DNA of 64,000 nucleotides from Streptomyces viridochromogenes (GTDB lineage: Bacteria; Actinomycetota; Actinomycetes; Streptomycetales; Streptomycetaceae). The stretch's first letter is position 1, and every line of letters begins with the position of its first letter. Positions 1 to 8,465 of this stretch are shown here, piece after piece. The notes under the pieces are model-generated. The model saw nothing but the letters and a program-made list of their open reading frames with translations, was not told where the DNA came from and searched no databases. Position numbers and translations under genes: made by a program. Where the stretch lies: the NCBI RefSeq assembly GCF_001270495.1, contig NZ_LGUR01000220.1:1-64000 (forward strand), given 5' to 3'.

Positions 1-79
1 GCTGGCGCGGGCCGGGCTGGCTACGAGGGAGGGGGTCGCTCGTTCGTGTGGGTTCCAGTGTACCGCGTGCATCAGGTTG

Positions 80-1240
80 ATGCAGCATGTACCGTTGGCA
101 GAAACACGGGACACCCCCCAACCACCCGGGCGGGGCGCGGGAAGCGAGGACTCTTTGAATCCGTCGGGCTTCGAGAAGCGCTTTGAAGCGCGAAAGGAAA
201 ACGATCGTGAGGTTAATTCGGCACTGGACCCGGAGCTGATCCGCTATCGGATCGTGGCGCAGCGCACCGATCCGGAGCACCCGGGCGCGTCGGTGGTGAC
301 GAACTACGCCTACGGGCGGTCGGTCGAGGAGGCCGTCACCAAGGCCCGCAAGGCGCTGGAGAAGCCGGACGGTCTGTACGGGGACCAGGGCATGTACCGC
401 GTGGTGGAGGTGGTCGAGGAGAGCCCGTCCAGCGAACTCCGGCAGCAGGAGGAGGCCCGCCGGCGGTACCTCACGACCATCCTGGAGAACGCCACCACCA
501 CCGTGCGCGGCCGCGAGCCGGACAGCCCGGATGCGGAACTCCTCAGCCGCCTGGACGACTTCTTCACCCGCGCCGTCGCCTTCCCCGACCCGCACACCAG
601 CGGCGTACACCCCCGGCCTCACCAAGCCACCTTCGGCTGGATCAGCGAGCCGCCCGGGATTGAGCACGCCAGCGACCCCGGCCGGGCCCTGGCCCTGTTC
701 CTCCTGGCCTACCTGGACCACCACGGCCTGGACCTGGTGGAGGCAAGTGCCCGCACCAGCGCCCTGCCTGAAGAGCGCACGGACGTCGGCCGGCCTTCGG
801 CCCGTGCCGCGGAAGAGAACCAGGCGTCGCCGGAACTTGTCGAGCGTGTCCTGGACATCTGCGGACAGCACTACGCGGCCGTGACCGGCACCAGCTCCGA
901 GCAGTGGGACCAGGAGTCGGCCCGGGAGGTCGTGCGCATCGCCCTGTGCACCGTGCAGTTGGCGGAGCGGGACACCTACTACCCGCGGGCGCTGGAGACC
1001 TACCTGCAAACGCACCGGGCGCGGCTGGAGCGGCTGTGGCGCCGCTACGGGCCCGGCGGCATGTTCGCGGGCGAGCTCGTGCTGATCGACCTGCCCGCCT
1101 GCTTCGTGCTGTGCGAGAGGATCGACGAAAGCCCGCTCTGGCTCGAAGGGGTCTGGACGCGAGAGGGCTGGGAGAAAACCACGCTGGAAAGGCTTGAGAA
1201 CGCCTGGCTGTACGACACGGGAGAGGAGGACGGACGATGA
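80..1240 (+). CDS. Hypothetical protein coupled to a helicase
   Basis: I recognise no family in this 386-residue soluble protein. An ATG at 80 follows an in-frame TTG at 77, and a later start cannot be excluded. The N-terminal 50 residues are polar and probably disordered. The rest is mixed charged sequence rich in Arg and Glu, with no signal peptide or membrane segment. Its stop overlaps the start of the next gene (ATGA at 1237-1240), so the two are probably made in fixed ratio. This suggests a partner or specificity subunit for the helicase, which is inference from coupling only. Confidence 0.7.
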   Translation: MQHVPLAETRDTPQPPGRGAGSEDSLNPSGFEKRFEARKENDREVNSALDPELIRYRIVAQRTDPEHPGASVVTNYAYGRSVEEAVTKARKALEKPDGLYGDQGMYRVVEVVEESPSSELRQQEEARRRYLTTILENATTTVRGREPDSPDAELLSRLDDFFTRAVAFPDPHTSGVHPRPHQATFGWISEPPGIEHASDPGRALALFLLAYLDHHGLDLVEASARTSALPEERTDVGRPSARAAEENQASPELVERVLDICGQHYAAVTGTSSEQWDQESAREVVRIALCTVQLAERDTYYPRALETYLQTHRARLERLWRRYGPGGMFAGELVLIDLPACFVLCERIDESPLWLEGVWTREGWEKTTLERLENAWLYDTGEEDGR

Positions 1241-3918
1241 GCAGGATTCCGCTCAAGAAACACCAGATCGACCAGAAGTCGAGTTTCCGTAAGTGGGTCG
1301 GATTCCCTGCAAGGTCATCTGTGCCCCCTCAGGGTGCCCGTGGCACGATCGTGTCAGCGACCGGGTCAGGGAAAACGATCATGGCTGCCGCGAGCGCCCT
1401 GGAGTGTTTCCCCGAGGGCCGGATCCTCGTGACCGTGCCGACCCTGGATCTGCTCGTGCAGACCGCCCAGGCGTGGCGGGCTGTGGGTCACCGCTCCCCC
1501 ATGGTCGCGGTGTGCTCGCTGGAGAACGACCCGGTGCTGAACGAGCTGGGGGTGCGCACCACCACCAACGCGATCCAGCTCGCCCTGTGGGCCGGACACG
1601 GGCCGGTCATCGTGTTCGCCACGTACGCCTCTCTCGTGGACCGCGAGGACTTCGAGGACCCGATGGGCCAGGGACGCGTTCGCGGGCCGCTGGAGGCCGC
1701 TCTGGCGGGCGGAGAGCGCCTGTACGGCCAGCGCATGGACGGTTTTTCGCTCGCCATCGTGGACGAAGCCCATGGAACTACTGGTGATCTTGGGAGGCCG
1801 TGGGCGGCGATCCACGACAACGCCCGGATCCCGGCGGACTTCCGGCTGTATCTGACCGCCACGCCGCGCATCCTCGCTTCGCCCCGGCCGCAGAAGGGCG
1901 TCGACGGCCAGGAGGCGGAGATCGCGAGCATGGCCGACGACCCGGACGGCACGTTCGGCGCCTGGCTTCCTGGTGCTGAACTCGGGCTCTCGGAGGCGAT
2001 CGAGCGGGAAATCCTCGCCCCGTTCGAGATCGACGTCCTGGAGATCCGCGACCCCTCCCCGGTCCTCGGGGAATCGGAGGAGGCGCAGCGAGGCCGGCGC
2101 CTGGCCCTGCTGCAGACCGCCCTGCTGGAGCACGCGGCGGCGTACAACCTGCGTACGGTCATGACTTTCCATCAGAAGGTGGAGGAGGCGGCGGCGTTCG
2201 CGGAGAAGCTGCCGGAAACCGCTGCCGAGCTGTACGTCACCGAGACGGATGACGAGACCATGGTCAAGGCGGAGAAGGAGCTCCCGGCGTCGTCGATCGA
2301 CGCGGAGTTCTACGGGCTGGAGGCCGGCCGCCACGTCCCGCCGGACCGGGTGTGGTCGGCGTGGCTGTGCGGCGACCACACCGTCATCGAACGGCGCGAG
2401 AAGATCCGCCAGTTCGCCAACGGGATCGACGCCAACAACCGGCGCGTACACCGCGCGTTCCTCGCCTCAGTTCGAGTCCTCGGGGAAGGCGTCGACATCA
2501 CCGGCGAGCGCGGAGTGGAGGCAATCTGCTTCGCCGACACCCGCGGCTCCCAAGTGGAGATCGTCCAGAACATCGGCCGCGCGCTCCGGCTCAACCGCGA
2601 CGGCACCACGAAGATCGCCCGCATCATCGTGCCGGTCTTCCTGGAGCCCGGCGAGGACCCCACCGACATGGTCGCCTCCGCCAGCTTCCGCCCCCTTGTA
2701 GCCGTATTGCAGGGCCTGCGCTCGCACGATGAGCGCCTGGTCGAGCAGCTCGCCTCCCGGGCCCTGAGCAGCGGGAAGCGCAAGGTGCACGTCCGGCGCG
2801 ATGAGGACGGCCAGATCGTCGGGGCCGGCGGCGAGGGCGACGGCGAGGACCAGGAGCAGGACGACACCGACGCCGCTGCCGAGTCGGCCCTGCTCCACTT
2901 CTCCAGCCCGCGCGACGCATCGACCATCGCAGCCTTCCTGCGCACCCGGGTCTACCGGCCCGAGTCCCTGGTGTGGCTGGAGGGATACCAGGCCCTCATC
3001 CGCTGGCGGAAGGAGAACGAGATCACCGGCCTCTACGCCGTTCCCTACGACGTTGAGGTCGAGGTCGGGGTCACGAAGGCGTTTCCGCTTGGGCGATGGG
3101 TCCACCAGCAGCGGAAGGCATTGCGGGCCGGGGAACTGGAGGAGCGGCGCAAGACCCTGCTGGACGCGCCGGAGGCCGGGATGGTGTGGGAACCGGGCGA
3201 CGAGGCGTGGGAGGCCAAGCTCGCCGCGTTGCGGTCGTACCACCGGGCCACCGGGCACCTCGCGCCGCGTCAGGACGCGGTCTGGGGCGAGGGCGAGGCG
3301 ATGATGCCCGTCGGCCAGCACATGGCCAACCTCCGGCGGAAGGGAGCGAAGAACGGCCTGGGCAAGGACCCGGAGAGGGCCGCCGTGCGTGCGGCGCAGC
3401 TGACGGAGATCGACCCGGACTGGGACTGCCCGTGGCCGCTGGACTGGCAGCGGCACTACCGCGTGCTGGCGGACCTGGTCGACGCCGACGGCAGCCTGCC
3501 CGAGATCCAGCCCGGCGTGCTGATGGACGGCGACGACATCGGCAAGTGGCTCCAGCAGCAGAAGCAGCCGGGCACCTGGGCGCGGCTCCTGCCTGAGCAG
3601 CAGGAGCGGCTGTCCCAGCTGGGCGTCAAGCCGCTTGAGGCGCCGTCTGCCGCCCCGGCCGCCAAGGGGGCGACGAAGGGTCAGGGCAAGGCGCAGCAGG
3701 CGTTCCAGCGGGGCCTGGCGGCCCTCGCGCAGTGGGTGGAACGGGAGGGCCAGCGGCCGGTGCCGAGGGGCCACAGCGAAGAGATCGTGGTCGACGGCGA
3801 GGCGGAGCCGGTGGCTGTGAAACTGGGTGTGTGGGTCTCGAACACAAAATCGAGGCGCGACAAGCTCGCCCAGGACCAGCTGGCCGCGCTGCGGGAACTG
3901 GGCGTGGAGTGGGCGTGA
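1237..3918 (+). CDS. SF2 DEAD/DEAH helicase with helicase-associated (HA) repeats
   Basis: This 893-residue protein is a superfamily 2 ATPase. Walker A is ATGSGKT at residues 41-47, the Walker B/DEAH box is IVDEAH near 173-178, motif III is YLTATPR, and the motif V-VI region has GEGVDITG followed by QNIGRALR near 444-451. After a linker near 530-560 rich in Asp, Glu and Gln, the C-terminal third holds about three HA-type repeats, each with a WExK/WQxH-like start and a GxWLxxQ/GxWVSN-like end. HA-domain helicases are common near the ends of Streptomyces linear replicons (TtrA-like proteins, linked to transfer) and also occur in defence islands. The sequence alone does not decide between these. 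The ATGA overlap ties it to the upstream gene. Confidence 0.88.
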   Translation: MSRIPLKKHQIDQKSSFRKWVGFPARSSVPPQGARGTIVSATGSGKTIMAAASALECFPEGRILVTVPTLDLLVQTAQAWRAVGHRSPMVAVCSLENDPVLNELGVRTTTNAIQLALWAGHGPVIVFATYASLVDREDFEDPMGQGRVRGPLEAALAGGERLYGQRMDGFSLAIVDEAHGTTGDLGRPWAAIHDNARIPADFRLYLTATPRILASPRPQKGVDGQEAEIASMADDPDGTFGAWLPGAELGLSEAIEREILAPFEIDVLEIRDPSPVLGESEEAQRGRRLALLQTALLEHAAAYNLRTVMTFHQKVEEAAAFAEKLPETAAELYVTETDDETMVKAEKELPASSIDAEFYGLEAGRHVPPDRVWSAWLCGDHTVIERREKIRQFANGIDANNRRVHRAFLASVRVLGEGVDITGERGVEAICFADTRGSQVEIVQNIGRALRLNRDGTTKIARIIVPVFLEPGEDPTDMVASASFRPLVAVLQGLRSHDERLVEQLASRALSSGKRKVHVRRDEDGQIVGAGGEGDGEDQEQDDTDAAAESALLHFSSPRDASTIAAFLRTRVYRPESLVWLEGYQALIRWRKENEITGLYAVPYDVEVEVGVTKAFPLGRWVHQQRKALRAGELEERRKTLLDAPEAGMVWEPGDEAWEAKLAALRSYHRATGHLAPRQDAVWGEGEAMMPVGQHMANLRRKGAKNGLGKDPERAAVRAAQLTEIDPDWDCPWPLDWQRHYRVLADLVDADGSLPEIQPGVLMDGDDIGKWLQQQKQPGTWARLLPEQQERLSQLGVKPLEAPSAAPAAKGATKGQGKAQQAFQRGLAALAQWVEREGQRPVPRGHSEEIVVDGEAEPVAVKLGVWVSNTKSRRDKLAQDQLAALRELGVEWA

Positions 3919-3967
3919 CGCTCCCGTCGGCGGGTCGTTGAACCGCTCGGACATCCCAGAGCACAGA

Positions 3968-3998
3968 GAGACCCCGGGTCGCAGATGCCCGGGGTCTC
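3968..3998 (+). terminator. Terminator after the helicase
   Basis: A perfect 11-bp inverted repeat (GAGACCCCGGG and its complement) encloses a 9-nt loop, 50 nt after the helicase stop. It has no long T tract, as is usual in Streptomyces. It can serve both the rightward helicase and the leftward gene ending at 4146. Confidence 0.85.
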
Positions 3999-4145
3999 GT
4001 CCTGTCCCGCCGCAAAGGCGAGGGCCGCTCTCGCGGCACGGGTCAGCGCCGTTCGACGGGCTGTCCCGAGGTGGCCGCCCTGTTGCGTACGGGCTTGCCT
4101 TCGTTCCTCTTCTCCGTGCCCACAAGAGCCGGGTTGGCGAGGGAG

Positions 4146-4685
4146 TCAGTGAGGCTGGGCGGAGGCGGAGGAGGAGGTGGGGGTGGGTTCCCCTGGTTCT
4201 GTGTGTCTGTCATGGCCGCCAGTGTGCAGCACGAGACTGACAGTGGAGAGGACGATCCCGGCGGCGACAGCGGCCAAGGCGACCGTCCATCGCTTCGTCT
4301 TCCGCTGGTGCAGGCGGGCGTTCTTCTCGAACATCCCCACCCGCGTTCCGGCCAGAGCCCCCAGCGTCGCGCCCTTCTCCGAGCGTGCGTAGGTGTCCAG
4401 GACTTCCCGCGGCTTGATGTCCTCGTACTCGGCGAGGTTGAAGACCGAGATGCCGAAGCCGACGGCCACCGCGTACGCCGCGAAGGCCGCGGCGCCGGTG
4501 AACGGCTCGAAGCTCCGGGAGGCAAGGAACTGGGCGGCTGTGGCCGCGAAGCCCACCAGGAAGATCGCCTTGGTGTCTACCTTCGCGCCGGAATCCGCCT
4601 GCCGCGCCAGGCGCGCCGCCAGTTCGCTGTTGATCAGCTCCAGGGTCTCCTTCTGATCCTCGAACTCCTGCGGCGTCATCGTCAT
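4146..4685 (-). CDS. PycTM-like small membrane protein
   Basis: This 179-residue protein has a polar N-terminus, a VDTKAIFLVGF stretch leading into a pair of hydrophobic helices (about 43-85), a charged middle, and a further hydrophobic segment near 132-153. Its tail is Ser/Thr/Pro-rich. The Asp-Thr-Lys-Ala motif just before the first helix resembles the Pycsar/SLATT class of membrane effectors. No cyclase lies beside it. Start: ATG at 4685, with an ATG at 4679 better spaced from AGGA. The G-rich run on the + strand at 4159-4190 encodes Pro repeats in the tail. It lies between the helicase and an AlbA_2 gene. Effector function is inference. Confidence 0.65.
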   Translation of the reverse strand: MTMTPQEFEDQKETLELINSELAARLARQADSGAKVDTKAIFLVGFAATAAQFLASRSFEPFTGAAAFAAYAVAVGFGISVFNLAEYEDIKPREVLDTYARSEKGATLGALAGTRVGMFEKNARLHQRKTKRWTVALAAVAAGIVLSTVSLVLHTGGHDRHTEPGEPTPTSSSASAQPH

Positions 4686-4721
4686 GTCCTGAGCGTATGA
4701 AACGCCGAGCGTCCTCTTCGG

Positions 4722-5987
4722 CTACAGCCCGAACTGGCTCATCAGGTCCGTGCACAGTTCGTCAGCGCTGCTGCGTCCTTCGTCATCCGCCGCCGCAGGG
4801 GAAAGGACGGTGTGTGCGGGTTGGAGATGGTGGGGCCTGCGGGCGTACGGCGGCTCCGTCTCCGCCCCGTCTCCCCAGGTCGAGGTGAGCGGCGTCATGG
4901 CCCTGGGTTTGTCCGGGGAGATGATCAGCGCAGTCAGTTGCAGGGTGCTGTCCAAGCGCAACTTTCGCTGGTGCTCCTGCGCGGTGGCGATGAAGTCGTA
5001 GCAGCATGCCGTCACCAAGCGCTCGGATACCCGGAGGACGTCGTCTTGTCCCGGGAGCTCCGCCCCCGCATCACGGATGAAGGACAGGTTGGCGGCCATC
5101 ACCACGGTGCCGTCGTAGTGCAGCTCGGTGATGATCTCCCGGTTCATGGGTGACTGGAGGTTGTTGCACACCCAGCGGCGCAGACCAGGGCGCGGGTTGA
5201 GTCGAGTGTCCGGCCCCATCCCGACCAGGGGGCCTGGCACCAACTCTCTCGCGTGCAGAACGCGGGCTCGCGTCTTGGCGGCCTCCAGGACCTCCCGAGC
5301 CTCACCCCGGCTCATCGTGTAAGCACCGCGCGGCAGGGGCCGCTGGGGCCGGGAGACCGCGAGGAACCATGCCGAGGGCGCGTAGGCGTGCGCGGTGATG
5401 GTCTGGGTGGTGAAGTCGATGTGGCGCTGGATTTCTTCCTCTGCCCGGCCGACGCGGGCGAAGCGGTCGCGGTAGGCCCGCTCGATCTGGTGCTCTGACA
5501 TCCAGGCGGTGTGGTCGTTGTCCCGGTAGGGGACGACCGCGGCCTGCTGTTCCTTGTCGCGTGCTGCGCCGCCGTAGACGAAGTGGGGTGCCATCTCGCT
5601 GGCCGGCACATCGACGACCAGGACGGTCTTCGTCCCGTCGGTCAGCTCGAATATGTCCAGGTCCGGCAGGTAGGGCTGGACGTGGTTGCGGATCCACTGG
5701 GCGTACTGCTGCCGGTTGACCTGCTCGGGGTCGATGCCCACCAGGGCGGTCGTCTTGTCCTGGACGCCGAAGATGATCAGCCCGCCGCGGGTGTTGGCCA
5801 TGGCGGCGACGTCCTTGGCGAACTCGTTCCACCGGCCGTCCCGGGGCGGCTGGGGAAGCATCTCCTTCCAGTCCAGGTCGTCGGTCTCCTCCAGGTTGTC
5901 CGCTGCGGCCTGGTGGACCATGTCGAAGGTGAGGGGGCCGGGCGGGCATCCGAGGTGTTCGTGGAGTCGTGTCCATGTGCGTGCCAT
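4722..5987 (-). CDS. AlbA_2 (Schlafen-like) ATP-binding protein
   Basis: The 421-residue product has an N-terminal AlbA_2 domain. LDWKE (residues 38-42) stands for the acidic/lysine motif and ANTRGGLIIFGV (64-75) for the Gly-Gly nucleotide-binding loop. AlbA_2 domains occur in Schlafen-like regulators and nucleases in bacteria. The remainder is soluble, without a recognisable HTH, and ends in a Pro/His-rich tail. I chose the ATG at 5987 because the AlbA_2 homology starts just after it. The open frame extends 44 codons upstream without coding character. Neighbours (helicase, PycTM-like protein) make a defence or stress role plausible. Confidence 0.8.
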   Translation of the reverse strand: MARTWTRLHEHLGCPPGPLTFDMVHQAAADNLEETDDLDWKEMLPQPPRDGRWNEFAKDVAAMANTRGGLIIFGVQDKTTALVGIDPEQVNRQQYAQWIRNHVQPYLPDLDIFELTDGTKTVLVVDVPASEMAPHFVYGGAARDKEQQAAVVPYRDNDHTAWMSEHQIERAYRDRFARVGRAEEEIQRHIDFTTQTITAHAYAPSAWFLAVSRPQRPLPRGAYTMSRGEAREVLEAAKTRARVLHARELVPGPLVGMGPDTRLNPRPGLRRWVCNNLQSPMNREIITELHYDGTVVMAANLSFIRDAGAELPGQDDVLRVSERLVTACCYDFIATAQEHQRKLRLDSTLQLTALIISPDKPRAMTPLTSTWGDGAETEPPYARRPHHLQPAHTVLSPAAADDEGRSSADELCTDLMSQFGL

Positions 5988-6141
5988 GCGCGGCAGCGTA
6001 GAGGGCGTATCGAGCCCTGTCAGAGACGCTTCCCCCTTGCGATGGCGGGCGGTGATTAACACTCCAGGAAACCGATGGCTCACCCTGAACAGGAGAGCCC
6101 CCGTACTCACTCGGAACATCGGGCGCCGCTGGCCGAACCGG

Positions 6142-6270
6142 TCAGCGTGAGGTGACTCCGGCGCTCTCCGCTCGCGTCGCTGCGTCCGGCACCGATGCCC
6201 GCCTGAGCCTGTACAGCGCTTCGAGGGCCCGGTCCACCACGGCCGGCTGCCGGATCCGATTGGACGCCAT
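6142..6270 (-). pseudogene. Remnant of a Toprim-family gene (5' end only)
   Basis: The 42-codon frame begins MASNRIRQPAVVDRA, matching the first 15 residues of the Toprim gene at 8466-9329 (MARERVRWPSVVDRA), then diverges. The sequence 5' to the start (CCGGTATGG on the minus strand) is also shared. The body of the gene is missing. It overlaps the relic of the neighbouring HTH gene's 3' end, so the segment is an internal deletion of a duplicated HTH-Toprim module. Confidence 0.75.
6159..6206 (+). pseudogene. Remnant of an HTH gene (last 15 codons)
   Basis: The frame reads RRSPLASLRPAPMPA then stop. It is nearly identical to the last residues (RRSPLGSLRPAPAPA) of the HTH gene ending at 8443. 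An in-frame stop lies immediately upstream and the rest of the gene is absent. DNA similarity continues past the stop (GTACAGCGCT in both copies) and then jumps to the start of the Toprim gene. Confidence 0.75.
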
Positions 6271-6344
6271 ACCGGTACTTACCGCTCTGCGTCGCCCCGC
6301 GTATGGGCCTGGACGCCTGCCGCCTCCCGGGCCAGGCTGTCGAG
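6207..6344. other. Remainder of deletion scar and upstream region
   Basis: From 5988 to 6344 there is no intact gene. The 3' half carries the degraded HTH-Toprim copy, and the block at 6222-6300 resembles 9285-9360. I see no clear promoter for the gene starting at 6345. Confidence 0.5.
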
Positions 6345-6785
6345 ATGAACGACGCGAACGACTCCGGCTCGGACGACGGCAGGATCGACAACGTCTCCCT
6401 CTACATGGAGACGCTCAAGGCCCGAATGGACCCCGAGCAGTACGACGTCCTGGCCAAGGCCGTGCACGAGACAGCGCACCTGATAGCCGAGGGCCATCAG
6501 GCCGGCCCTGTCGGTGACGCCTCACAGTTCACCGATGAGGTGCAGCGGGAGTACGCGACGGTCCTGGCGATTCTCCTGACCGGCCGCATGGACCACCGAC
6601 TCGTGGAGACGCCCAGCCCCGACGGCAGCCCCGGCTTCGCCATCGTGGAAGCCTCCGCCGCCGACGACCCGGCGAAACTGCAAGAGTTGCGCGAAAAGCA
6701 CCGTCGCTTCGTCACTGAGCAGCAGGCCCTCTACAACGAGCTGGACGGCATCGCCCGTGCCAGCGGCCTGAGCGCCGACGACTGA
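6345..6785 (+). CDS. Hypothetical acidic helical protein
   Basis: A 146-residue soluble protein of no family I know. The first 15 residues are Asp/Asn/Ser-rich. The body is predicted helical, with VHETAHLIAEGH near residue 45 resembling an HExxH metalloprotease-type helix (HETAH). Because no third ligand is evident, I do not call it a protease. The ATG at 6345 was chosen over an upstream in-frame ATG (6303) because the extra 14 residues are not protein-like. A strong terminator follows at once, so this is a single-gene unit. Confidence 0.7.
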   Translation: MNDANDSGSDDGRIDNVSLYMETLKARMDPEQYDVLAKAVHETAHLIAEGHQAGPVGDASQFTDEVQREYATVLAILLTGRMDHRLVETPSPDGSPGFAIVEASAADDPAKLQELREKHRRFVTEQQALYNELDGIARASGLSADD

Positions 6786-6814
6786 CCATGCGCCGCACGG
6801 CTCACCCCCGCACC

Positions 6815-6844
6815 GCGCCCCGCCGCCCCCGGGCGGCGGGGCGC
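6815..6844 (+). terminator. Terminator
   Basis: A perfect 14-bp inverted repeat (GCGCCCCGCCGCCC and complement) with a 2-nt centre starts 30 nt after the preceding stop. Confidence 0.8.
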
Positions 6845-7125
6845 TGGGACCGTCCTCCCCGCGCGCTGGCATCGCCCGCAGCCGGACTGCTCCCCGCCGA
6901 TGTTCCCCGCCTGACGCCGCTGCGGCGCGGCGGCCCGGCCGACGCGCAACCGGCTGAGCGCGCCCCGATCCCCGGCCGCGGCCGCGCCGCCCATCCCGCC
7001 CGTCCCTTCCTCCTTGACTTCAGCCAAGGGACATGGGCAGATCAGCCGCAACGGGGATGTCAGCAGGCCGACCATGGCAAAACGGCGTGGTGACCTGCGC
7101 GGACATGGGGACGGTTCTGCGGGCC
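6845..7125. other. No convincing gene
   Basis: Open frames are present on both strands but give Arg/Pro/Ala-rich translations typical of GC-rich non-coding DNA, and none has a ribosome binding site I trust. The stretch leads into the repeat array at 7126. Confidence 0.5.
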
Positions 7126-7199
7126 GCGCAACACCTAGCGCACCCCTTGGCGCAACATCCAGCGCAACAGATAGGCGCAGCCCCCAGCGCAACCTCGTG
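7126..7199 (+). repeat. Array of six 12-bp repeats (GCGCAAC core)
   Basis: GCGCA starts at 7126, 7138, 7150, 7162, 7175 and 7187, so spacings are 12, 12, 12, 13 and 12 bp. Four of the six continue as GCGCAAC. The regular helical-turn-like spacing is typical of iterons or of a binding array for a partition or regulatory protein. It lies 25 bp beyond the 3' end of the leftward gene at 7224. Confidence 0.75.
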
Positions 7200-7223
7200 C
7201 TCCTGGTCGACCGGGGCGACCGG

Positions 7224-7460
7224 TCACGCGGCCCGGACGGCTCCGTGGGCGCGGGCGAGGTGGCGCAGCTCGGAGCGTGCCGCTGGCACCGAGGGGACGG
7301 TCTCCCAGTAGGGATGCCACCACAGCCGTACGGACAGGAGCAGCAGGCGGCGGCGCAGGGTTGTGGTGTCGTGGGGGCGGGGGGCGGCGAGTGCTTGGTA
7401 GGTGGCGTTCCATGCGGCTTGCGTCTGCACCAGGTCGTCGGGGAAGTCGGTCACGTCCAT
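7224..7460 (-). CDS. Small hypothetical protein
   Basis: The 78-residue product begins MDVTDFPDDL and has a helical, Arg/Leu-rich body with LRRRLLLLSVRLWWHPYW near the middle. I do not recognise it. The start ATG at 7460 sits in the context CCGGTATGG, shared with the Toprim gene at 9329 and its relic at 6270. No Shine-Dalgarno precedes it, consistent with a leaderless message. Confidence 0.55.
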   Translation of the reverse strand: MDVTDFPDDLVQTQAAWNATYQALAAPRPHDTTTLRRRLLLLSVRLWWHPYWETVPSVPAARSELRHLARAHGAVRAA

Positions 7461-7689
7461 ACCGGCATTAGATCGCTTGTTCGAATTGCGTGTCACTTCG
7501 GACACGCCCTGTCTGGCGCTGTGGTCGGGGGTCGCGACTGGCGTGGTCGGCCTCATGGTCGGGCCTGTGGTCGGCCCCACCAAGGTGGTCCGGCCCGGTC
7601 TGGAGCGGCACCCGGGCGGGTGATTTCCCTTCGCGTACGCGGGCGCAGTCCTAGCGGTGCGCGTCCAACTTGCCTATTTCCAGGGGGTA

Positions 7690-7718
7690 TTGACAGCTTT
7701 TCATGTGTTCTGTCATGT
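7690..7718 (+). promoter_or_regulatory. Promoter with overlapping direct repeat
   Basis: A perfect TTGACA at 7690-7695 is followed after 17 nt by TCATGT at 7713-7718. The spacer and -10 carry two copies of a TCATGT-plus-TTCTG repeat (7701-7720), a natural operator for the HTH protein encoded just downstream. Confidence 0.6.
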
Positions 7719-7759
7719 TCTGTCCCGCCGCTTCCGGCGAACGAGCGAGAGGTGATCTC

Positions 7760-8443
7760 ATGCGACGAACTGAGTACGACGCGAGCCAGGCCGCCAAGCG
7801 ACTGAAGGTGCCCGCAGCGGCCTTCCGGTGGGCCCGGCACACCGGCCTCATCCCTGACCCGGACGCGTCGTCGTTCCAGTGGTCCCGGGCCGCTGTGGAG
7901 GCTCTGGACGCCGACGCCGTCCGGGCCGCGATGGCGTCCCCGCCGATCGGCGGTGGCGCGGCGGCGGACCGGATCGCGGACGCGCTCGGCACCCCGAACG
8001 TGATCGGCGAGAAGGCGAACGTCACGGCCTTCGTGGTGCGGCGGTTCATCGACCGCGGCCTGCTGGTCGACCTGAGCGCGAACCCGGATGGGACGCTGCA
8101 CCACCCCGGCCAGGTCGCGGAGGTCTGCCGCCGCGAGGACCTGGCGGACCTGGTCGCCGCCGACACTCCGCTCGGTCCCGAGCAGGCCGCCGCCAGGCTT
8201 GGGGTGCGCAGGGTCGAGTTCGACCACATGGTGCGGCTCGGCTGGGTCCGCTCCCCGCAGTCGATCGAGGTCCGCTTCGGCACCAGCCGGGCCGGGGCCG
8301 TCGACGTCGCGCTCTACACCACGGCGTCCGTCGACGCGGTCGTCCCTGCCCATCCCGAGGTCGACTGGGAGCAGCTGCGCGCGGTGGAGAAAGGCCGGCG
8401 CTCTCCTCTGGGATCGCTGCGCCCGGCACCGGCACCCGCCTGA
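7760..8443 (+). CDS. Multi-HTH DNA-binding protein
   Basis: The 227-residue protein appears to be built of three excisionase/MerR-like helix-turn-helix units. They are DASQAAKRLKVPAAAFRWAR (7-26), a second around residues 75-95 (IGEKANVTAFVVRRFIDRG), and a third around 140-160 (LGPEQAAARLGVRRVEFDHM). Start: the ATG at 7760 has GAGAGGTGA upstream. It is convergent with the Toprim gene at 8466-9329, and a relic of the same arrangement survives at 6159-6270, so the two genes behave as one module. Probable autoregulation through the repeat in its promoter is inferred. Confidence 0.75.
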   Translation: MRRTEYDASQAAKRLKVPAAAFRWARHTGLIPDPDASSFQWSRAAVEALDADAVRAAMASPPIGGGAAADRIADALGTPNVIGEKANVTAFVVRRFIDRGLLVDLSANPDGTLHHPGQVAEVCRREDLADLVAADTPLGPEQAAARLGVRRVEFDHMVRLGWVRSPQSIEVRFGTSRAGAVDVALYTTASVDAVVPAHPEVDWEQLRAVEKGRRSPLGSLRPAPAPA

Positions 8444-8465
8444 GCGCCCCCGCGCCGGTACAGCG

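Noticed and set aside
1..80. Left telomere
   Set aside because: No palindrome series typical of Streptomyces telomeres is visible in the first bases.
2467..4125. A 552-codon open frame on the minus strand opposite the helicase gene
   Set aside because: It is antisense to conserved helicase motifs, and its translation is Arg/Leu/Gly-rich without domains, as expected from GC-rich third positions.
6345..6785. Metalloprotease on the basis of HETAH
   Set aside because: Only the HExxH helix is present and no further zinc ligand or fold evidence is seen.
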